Made by a program: the position numbers and the translations under genes
Notes under the pieces: model-generated
Told to the model about the DNA's origin: nothing
Database searches by the model: none
Seen by the model: the letters and a program-made list of their open reading frames with translations, nothing else
Part shown: piece after piece, positions 56,216-64,000 of the stretch
How the letters are laid out: each line of letters opens with the position of its first letter
Numbering within the stretch: position 1 is the first letter of the stretch
NCBI RefSeq assembly: GCF_004664715.2
Contig: NC_051071.1
Location: 34,684,030 to 34,748,029, forward strand
Origin: Peromyscus leucopus
Taxonomy: Eukaryota; Chordata; Mammalia; Rodentia; Cricetidae
Direction of reading: 5' to 3'
DNA: 64,000 nucleotides

Positions 56216-59200
56216 AATGTGCTCCTGCTGAAAGTGGCTATTTTACCACAGCCATGGAAGCATATGTGGAGCAAACATTACTATTGCTTTGTTGACAGGA
56301 AATTGGGTTCTGTAGTTGTTACATATGATTCCTAATATTCATAATGATGTAACTATCTTTCCATTTCCTCCATCTATGAAAGCTATATTATGGCAGGTAA
56401 CCAATTTTAATAGATTACTACAGGGCATGCATTTTGCTTCAGTTAATAGGATTCCCCCACATCTACCCATTAGGCAAACACTCAGTGCATCCTATTGCTT
56501 ATTAGGGGATACTTCTCTGTTTTCTCCCTCAAATTAGGAATGGCTCTGGTAACAATTTACGAACTATATAAATGGACACCACATCTAAGACAGATGTGCT
56601 AGTAATTAAATTAATCATCTTCAACACATTCTATTGTCTTATGCTAACATGCAGAAAACACATTTGTTTGGAACTAGAATTGAAATCAAAACCATCAAAG
56701 AAAGTGAGAACAAAAAATTAGTTCATTAGATTCCACAAGATTCTTTTGGTAGAAAGCATTTCTTTTTCTAGTTTTCAGTTATGTTTCATGTCATTTTAGT
56801 CATGACAGTGTTATTAAGTAACATGATGTATTTAATCAATTCCAAACTCTTATGAAACAGATGCCAAAGCTTCCTAAGAAGTGTTGAAGAAGAGAAGTCA
56901 GGAGATTGATGGGTAATGGCTCTGATAGAGGTTCCCACTTGATATTATTTCTAATTGCCTGGGCCCATACCTCATTTCCAAGCCTTGTTTCAGATAGAGG
57001 AATAAGAAAATAAAAGATACCACAGTGAAATCACAAGATATGTCAGTACGATAAGGGAGAAAAGGCACACAGAGAACATAAGTAAAAGAAGATATGAATT
57101 TAATAGAATTCAGAGAACAAGTCTCTGGTACACACACTATATGTTATTACAAAGATAAAAGTATCAGTAAAATGAAGTGATCGGGCCTTACAATTTTTTG
57201 CTTGCAATCTTTCTCACCAATAATCTTTATCCAGTCTTTTATATTAGTATATGAAATAGACACACAAATCAAACATTTGCTGATATTATTTTGAAACAAT
57301 TTTGGTGTACTTACCATTTACTAGAGACAAAAGCAAATTTTCTTAAGAAATAGATATTTTTGTTCATTTTTATATAAAGAAGTCTTTGATGAATATTGTA
57401 CAATGCAGCATGCAGTTCACAGTGTTTTGAGGAGTTGATACATATTTTGATTTATGATCATCAATACTGAAAATGCTACTTCAGGTAATATATAGTATAA
57501 AGTGGAAGAAATACTTTTAAAGCTATTAAAGAAATGGTTGGAAATTCTGCCTTTATCCCAAGTCAAAATTCATTTAATGAAGTTTATTAAATGTAAACCA
57601 TAAGTTTCCCATGCACACAATAAACTGGAAAGCCGTTCTGCTGGTAACCTGGTATCATCCTATTTCATAGAATAAATTATTGAACCAATAACAGCAGGGA
57701 GAAAAATTTGTATGCATATAATGACATGAAATATGTGTACAATGTAAGAAAATAGGAATGAAGAAAGGGGAAACAATTTCAATAGCTGACTAATCAAAGG
57801 ATGACAAACAAATAATGAAGAGAAAAACAACAGGAGCTGTAAAGTTTTCTTTTTGGGGGCCGGGGGGAACAAAAAACAGTGAAAGTTATGTGTCAACACC
57901 AGTGGAGATCTGTGGTTAGTGAATCTGAGATGTTTATCTGAGGAAATAAATTATTGAAAACAGCAATGTCACATGAAAAAACGAAGAGCAACTTAGTAAG
58001 TCCTAAGAAACAAGAAAAAAAAAAAAACCAGAATGTCAAAGAACATATGAATAGTATGAGGTTAGTTAGAGCAGTGTCATGACCTCAGTCTTCAGCCAAA
58101 TCTGTTCTTTGAAATGACAAAAAACAAAACAAACAATAACGCCTCACCTCCAAAAAAACAAAACTATTGTATGGCATTATTTTGTACCAAAAGTGACAAC
58201 ATATTAAAATAAAAGGCAAAGTAAATAGTTGTAATCAAATACACATAGAATGTAGACTTGAGAATCATAAATTATTATTAAATACTAACTACATTAATCT
58301 GAAAAAAAAACCCAAAAACTGGTGTATAAGGCAAATTCTTCTCAAATGGCAACAAAGAACACTCAGGTTAGACCTGGGTAGATTAATAGCCTCTATGTAG
58401 TTTAAATGTGTTCTCAAGATGTCCTTGCCTCAAAGCTCGGGTAACTTTACAAGTGAATTCAATGCAATTACCAAGGATGAGGCAATTTCATTCTTATCCA
58501 CAATATTGCAGAAATAAATAGAAAAAGGAACTATGAAGAAATAAATTTATGGGCTAGTTTCATTTATGATTATAGAAGGGCTTAGATTTTTTTAAAAGAA
58601 AATGCTGAAATCTCTTGGTATTGAAGGATGAAATTATAGTACTAAAAATGCCTGGATGATTTGACATTAAATAAAAACTGTAGTTTAATAAGCACAGACA
58701 AAAAAACAAAAATAAAACCCACAGCAATCTTGCCTAAGCCTTGACAAAATAATAGGAGACATGAAATAGAAATGAGTTTCCTTAGGAAGAGCCTGCAGTG
58801 GGCAACAGCCTTAATGGAAAGGCATTAAGCACATTACATTTGATGTTAAGGACCAGGAAAACACTGGTCACTCTTCCTGTTACCATTTAACTGATTTCTA
58901 CACACTTGGATAATCAACTTAGGTTTGCTTGGGTATTTCCTGGGTTTAAATGTGAAAGTCTTCTATCCTGGAAAATTCTTTAAAAGCAGGCTTACCTGCG
59001 TGGTTTGGGAAGGAAACAAGCAATTTTAACCCAGAAGTCTCATGTTTTTTGAGCATTGGACAAACTAGGGTGTTTGGTCAACTTACTGTAGATCCTGGAC
59101 AAAGTAAAAACAGAAAAAAATATGTGTAGTGTAGAAAACATTAAAAGAAGTAAACATTTTATTGTTTAATAAGATAGAATATTAAATATATTAAACTGCT

Positions 59201-59499
59201 AATAATAATAATATATTGCAACAAAAAATACAAGAAAAAGAAGCCAACAAGAGTCTCAATACAGTAGCTTCCTACTCTATGTGATTCCACTTTTCATGGC
59301 TTTAGTTACCTAGAGTTAAAAATATTGTGAAAATACTTGATGGAAACTGACGTAACTTTTTAAAGTGTATTTTAAATGGCATAATGTTCTTAGCAGTGTG
59401 ATAAGATCTCTTACTTGAGGCAGGAATTATTCATTTGTAAAATGTACCCATGCTATATAGGTTATCCTCCTGTTTTTGACTTAGTAGCTATTTCAGTTA
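56216..59499. other. AT-rich DNA, possibly decayed L1 near 58150-58720
   Basis: About 3.3 kb without a gene. 'taactttacaagtgaattca', 'ctatgaagaaataaatttat' and the A-rich plus strand between 58150 and 58720 weakly recall old L1 ORF2. A T/A-rich stretch surrounds 59180-59215. Nothing else recognised. Confidence 0.35.
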
Positions 59500-59720
59500 T
59501 CAGATTAACTGCCATGATATCACAGTTTATATATATGGTTCAGTATTAGCCAAAATAAATCTTCTCTTATTCAGTTGTTTCAGGAATTTGTCATAACTAC
59601 AAGAAGTCTGACAACATAGAACATTGGTGCTGCATATAAGGTCACTATTGTGACTTTCTGACCATGGGGTTCAAATGGCAGTTCCAGGTATCCATTGTGA
59701 GTAAAAACTGAGGCAGGAAG
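59500..59720 (+). repeat. MaLR LTR 3' end plus start of internal region
   Basis: 'gccaaaataaatcttctctt', 'caggaatttgtcataactac' is an LTR 3' end (AATAAA included). 'acattggtgctgcatataag' and 'gtgactttctgaccatgggg' follow as expected for the start of a MaLR internal region. It is the left arm of an inverted repeat with 60515-60670. Confidence 0.6.
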
Positions 59721-60099
59721 CATTATCTTGCACCCACAGATTTAGTAAAAATTTGAAAACCAGATCATCTTAAGACTCTCAAAATGTGAGGGAAATGGGT
59801 TCCCTTGTATTGTTGGAAGTACAACTTAGAATCATTCCAAAGGGCCTAATAAAGTCTAGTAGGGCCTAAAAGACTAAGCATGCAATTGATAAAAATAAAA
59901 GCTGTGGTGGTGATTGTCTCAATAATACTCTGAGTCTTGATAACTTCCTAACTTGATTTCCCACAGTGTCAATCTGAGGTCTACCAAGAATGATTGGGCT
60001 TTCCTTGTAAGTATCTGGAATATCATATTTAGAGTAAGGGTAAGAACTCTGGCTTATGGGTGGAACTTGAAGGGAGACTTCAATTCTTGATTAGAAAGA
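59721..60099. other. unrecognised spacer between inverted MaLR units
   Basis: No gene. It may be more MaLR internal sequence, too decayed to assign. Confidence 0.4.
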
Positions 60100-60905
60100 T
60101 AAACTAGTGATTGGAGTGACTTGTGCATGAAATGCCTGGTAGATGTGGACTTCTCATATTGGAAATGATTTCAACAGGGACATATTTTCAGATCAGTTGT
60201 ACTTGCGAATAGCCAAGTAAAAACTATGTCACAGCCTGAACGCTGAGCTGCCTTGAAATCCCCTGCACCCTACAAAGTCTCAGGGCACAGATGAAATGTA
60301 GACAGATTCTTTGCCATAAAATACCACAAATGGCTTCTATTTTAATTTCCAGTAAGGTCCTAATTCCCATGTGAGATCTCATTAGCACAACTTTACTGTC
60401 CACTTTCTTGCTTACCTTCTAGTCTTCTGAGCCCTCAGCAGACTCCTCCATTGGATTTGAGTAATGGCATTCTGAGGCTTTTCCATCCCATAGAATTGGA
60501 GTTTTTCTAAACTCTACCCACAATCAGTTTTACAAGCTTTTGAACTCTGTGGTCAGGTAGTCACAACAGTGACCTCATTCTCAGTACCAACTTTCTGTGT
60601 TGTCAGACTTCTTATAGTTATGACAAATTCCTGAGAGGAAGATTTATTCTGGCTCCTAGTTTCCAAGCTGTCATGCTGTCCTGATGGAGACAGTATGGTG
60701 GAGCATAGCACTTCACACCCTGGTCATTGGGAGCAGAAGGAAAGAAAACATCTATGTGCTGGATTTCTTCCCTTTCTCATAGTATTTCATTCAGGCCCCT
60801 ATGCTGGGGTAAGAGGTTACCCACATTCAGACAACCCTTTCTCCATCAGTCTTTTCCTGAGTTATTCTTACATACACACCCAAAGGTGTGACTTACAAAC
60901 TCATA
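60100..60905 (-). repeat. MaLR internal region and LTR, reverse orientation
   Basis: On the minus strand, 'ctgctgagggctcagaagac' and 'tatggcaaagaatctgtcta' recall the MaLR internal region. The LTR 3' end then appears on the plus strand as 'gttgtcagacttcttatagt', 'tatgacaaattcctgagagg' and 'aagatttattctggctccta' from about 60598. No protein is intact. Confidence 0.55.
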
Positions 60906-62675
60906 GGCTCTTCTCAATCAAGTGAAGCTGACACACAAATCACACTAAATAAGAAGGTAAGAACAAACTTTCTCTGTAACAGGTTCCTATTCTGATATTC
61001 TGGGTCCTTCCTGAATAGGAAATTGTGTTTATTCAACTCATGCTCAATTTTATTTGCTCATTTTATGATATAACAAATATTTTGTGGCTCACCTATGAGA
61101 TGACTGAATTTTTTCCCAAGTCCTAGGCATATGCCATTGAACAAATAGAAATTATAACATCCTCAGATTCACAGAGTAAAGTCTGCTTCTATAAGACAGA
61201 TCCAAGATGGCAGAAAAACTAATTTTTTTCAGTCATTTTCAAAAACTACTGTTAGCCTTTTTAGAATATAAACACTCAGGAGGAATACAATTCTGATAAG
61301 ATGCTATGATTATGTAAAAGCTACAAAGGCTCTTCAAACATATGCTTGGCTCTTATTAACATGTTCTCAAGAGGAAGGTGAAACAGACTTTGTTATGATG
61401 TATTGATCTTCCCTTGGCTTAGGTCATCATTCTACCCTAAAATAGAAGAAATAAGAACTGCTGTGCATTGAGGGTAAAAATGTATAGAGTTGAAAAAAAA
61501 GTGGGTCATTTGAAACTTTTATCTTTCTTATGCTTATAAACTAGCATATAATTGAGAGAAAATCACTGCTTTTAGTTCTAAGGGCCAATAATCTTCCTTT
61601 GCACACAACCACAGATGTTTATAAATGAAAGTGTTACATGAGTTTGTTTCAACATTTGTTTTTGTCACAGTCAAGAGTTCAAAAGAAGGCATCTCATCTC
61701 AAGAAGAGAGCTATTATTTTACCTAATCTATCTCAAATAAAATCTCAATTTATGATTTCATTTACTGCATACAACCACCCCATTAGAGGCTTGTCAAATT
61801 TGACTAATTAAGATTTATTCTGGTCAACTCTAATTAGTAAGTGGGGAACCAGATAACACATCTCAGTTAAATACTATCATGTTATTAACTGTAGATTTAT
61901 TAGAATGTTTTAAGATCTCCCTAGCCTTGTGAGACAGATTCATTTATTTTCTCTATAGATGTTTATATGAAGCATTCATTGTGGTCCTAGTATCATGCTT
62001 TATGATGAGGACATAGTCTTAAATAGAGTAGTCATGGTTCCTACACGTGTAGATCCTAGAGAGAATCAAATCTTATGGAGAGAGTAAGCAACCTTCTTAA
62101 AATAGGACTATAAGTAAAATTAACAGGATGCTCTGTTGCCATCAAACAAGTAGGGAGGAAGTTCTACTTAAATAAATTGGTTCACGTCCCTGGAGACAAG
62201 GGAATGTAAATACAAGCCAGTGTTTATTGGAAAAGGACAAGGAAAAGAATACTCTAGGAATGTTTGAAGTTACCGAGGTCTTTAACAGTCATTCTTATGA
62301 TTGGATTTTGCATAAGGTACAAGACAGGTTGAGACTCATTGTTTTGTCTCAGGGGTGTCCAGGGTTATATGTTGTTTTAAAAATACTTATCTTTCTTTCA
62401 CTCAATTGCTTTTTCTCCTGTGTTGAACCAGTTGAGATGGTTTCTGGGCTCTGTTTTCTGTTTGATTGATCTGTGTGCCTATTTTTCCATCACTATTAGC
62501 CTACACTATAAACCTTGACATTCAGCAGGCCGATTTCCTCCTATTCTTTATCAAAAGTATAGGTATTCTCGTGAACTGAGAAACTATCAGATTAATGTAC
62601 TTTCCATCCATAGTCAGCCATTGTTGGATTGTCTAGACCACAGCCTGTATATATGGGATTTATTATAGGACTATG

Positions 62676-62676
<1 letters not shown>
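60906..62676. other. AT-rich DNA with small L2 relics
   Basis: 61105-61180 ('gtcctaggcatatgccattg') and 61970-62060 ('ggtcctagtatcatgcttta') look like reverse L2 ends. 61740-61870 is a conserved-looking segment with several TAATTA-type cores ('gactaattaagatttattct', 'ctctaattagtaagtgggg'). No gene. Confidence 0.4.

Positions 62677-62732
<56 letters not shown>
62677..62732. repeat. (ATCT)14 tetranucleotide microsatellite
   Basis: Pure ATCT units, followed by an interrupted continuation to about 62750. Confidence 0.97.
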
Positions 62733-62814
62733 GCCTATGTATCTATCTTTATAGAGAGGGAGGATTTGTTCTATAAATTCTATTATTCTAGAGAGCACTG
62801 ACTAATATAGCAGC

Positions 62815-62950
62815 TAATATCCACATATAAGTGAATAATAGTAATATATTTGTCTTTCTGGGTCTGAGATACCTTACTCTGGATTAATTTTTTTTCTAGT
62901 TCCATTGATTCATTCATAAAATTGATGAATTTTATGATTTCTGGCAATTT
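62815..62950 (-). repeat. rodent L1 ORF2 end relic, reverse
   Basis: 'tatttgtctttctgggtctg', 'agataccttactctggatta' and 'tctagttccattgattcatt' match the complement of the ORF2 C-terminal region seen at 37440-37510, with divergence. Confidence 0.7.
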
Positions 62951-63038
62951 TTAAAATCTGGTATCTGACACATATTATTCTAATAAAGACCCATGTTCAT
63001 ATTTATTGTTTGGATGCTATATATTTTCACCATAACCC

Positions 63039-63180
63039 TTTTTTTGGGTGGGGATAGGGTCTGTCTACATATCTCTGGCTGTTCTGGAACTTATTATGTA
63101 GATCAGTCTGGCCTTGAACTCACAGAAATTCTGTCTTCCGAGTACTGCAGTTAAAGGCATGTATTACCATACCCAGCCCA
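63039..63180 (-). repeat. old B1 SINE
   Basis: 'gggatagggtctgtctacat', 'ggctgttctggaacttatta', 'cagtctggccttgaactcac', 'gcatgtattaccatacccag': reverse B1, diverged. Confidence 0.85.
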
Positions 63181-63783
63181 CCATTATACTTTTAACACCT
63201 CTATATATTTATTTTTGGAGTGAGTTTCATTTACCCACTTCAAAGGGTAATCTTTATTGTCTACTTGATTGGCTTTAGAATCACTGTGGAAATAATGGGT
63301 CTGTATTTATGAGGGTATTTCCAGGAAGGTTTAACTGAAGAGGAAAGACACAACCTAATGTAGATGGCAGCATCCCTTGAGTTCTGGTCCTGGTTTGACA
63401 AAAAAGAAAAAGCAAGCTGATTACTTGTATCCACCTCTATACTTCCTGACTGGGGATGCAATGTGAGCAGCTTCTTTACGCTCTGGCTGCCATACTGTCC
63501 CTGCCAAGTACTTCTTGAACTATATCCTGAAGTATACCCTTCCTCTATTAGTTTTATCTTGTCAGGTATTTTGGTCATAATAATGATAAAGGTAATAATA
63601 CACAAGATATATGGTTTAGTCACTTTAAAAATATACTTTTTTAGAGTTAGAGGAATACCTATACGGTAGAGTGCATACATAATATAAGCAAGGTGTATTC
63701 AACCCCTAGCACCAGAAAAATAAAGAAGAGAAAAATAAAACAATATTAAATATGCCCTAATAATTTTGTCTTTAATTATAGTT
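63181..63783. other. AT-rich DNA, nothing recognised
   Basis: The 139-codon minus-strand frame 63261-63680 is among the longest in the window. It overlaps a 68-codon plus frame, has no recognisable domain and uses AT-rich codons like the surrounding DNA. Probably chance. Confidence 0.5.
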
Positions 63784-64000
63784 GTGCTGGTTAGTTTCTG
63801 CCAGCTTGACACAAGGTAGAGTTAACTGGAAAGAGGGAACCATAAAAGAGGAAACCTTCATCAGATTGGCTCATAGGAAGGTCTGTGGGGGCATTTTCTT
63901 GATTAGTTATTAATGTGGAAAGTCCCAGCCACAGTGGACAGTGCCATCTCTGGGCAGGTCCTGGGGTGTAGGGAAAGCAGGCTGGGCAAGCCCTGGAGAG
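63784..64000 (+). repeat. rodent LTR-like dispersed repeat, truncated by window end
   Basis: 'gctggttagtttctgccagc', 'ttgacacaaggtagagttaa', 'cattttcttgattagttatt', 'cagtgccatctctgggcagg' and 'gaaagcaggctgggcaagcc' match a common rodent repeat whose full length (about 450-500 bp) would extend past the window. Confidence 0.75.

Noticed and set aside
63261..63680. 139-codon minus-strand open frame
   Set aside because: AT-rich chance-like composition, overlapped by an opposite frame, no known motif.

Overview
This window is rodent genomic DNA, most likely from a cricetid (deer-mouse, vole or hamster relative). The evidence is its interspersed repeats: B1, B2, B3 and B4 SINEs, a rodent L1 3' end, mys-like LTRs, a ~490 bp LTR family that I associate with cricetids, MaLR-type LTRs, and older MIR and L2 fossils shared by all mammals. 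There are many (CA)n/(GA)n tracts and CpG is depleted. I found no protein-coding gene with a recognisable product. All open frames are short and look like chance, microsatellite or SINE translations, except one that reads the broken tail of L1 ORF2. I found no tRNA, rRNA, CRISPR or bacterial-type feature. The window is either intergenic or lies inside a long intron.

Layout. 1-7.3 kb: single-copy DNA with MIR/L2 relics, an old B1, a mys-like LTR followed by a lysine-tRNA-type primer binding site (3472-3847), and a MaLR LTR split by an L1 insertion and a (CG)(CA)(GA) tract (6204-7262). 7.3-19.8 kb: mainly single-copy, with MIR/L2, a B3, a B1, a B2 and long (TG)n tracts. 19.8-30 kb: SINE-rich, with two copies of the ~490 bp LTR (19837-20324 plus, 28779-29278 minus), four B1s, and two L2 fossils used as insertion targets. 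30-36.3 kb: repeat-poor, with a CpG-retaining block near 30.3-30.5 kb, a T31-tailed minus-strand retro-insertion at 32.3-33.2 kb and conserved-looking AT-rich segments at 34.3-35.1 kb. 36.3-41.5 kb: a 5'-truncated L1 (37088-38471) beside an ancient L1 ORF2 fossil (38590-41480) cut by three later insertions. 41.5-50.3 kb: L2, MIR, B4, an LTR nested in a B1, a young B1, the third ~490 bp LTR (47003-47495) and a tiny inverted L1 insertion (50098-50249). 50.3-64 kb: AT-rich, with ancient L1, MaLR pieces in inverted arrangement (59.5-60.9 kb), microsatellites, and a rodent LTR-like repeat cut by the window end.

No set of genes works together here. What can be read is a layered record of retroelement insertions, many with intact target-site duplications (TSDs), plus a few segments that could be regulatory. 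Repeat family names and the boundaries of old elements come from memory of consensus sequences, not from a database search, so they are approximate unless a TSD fixes them.
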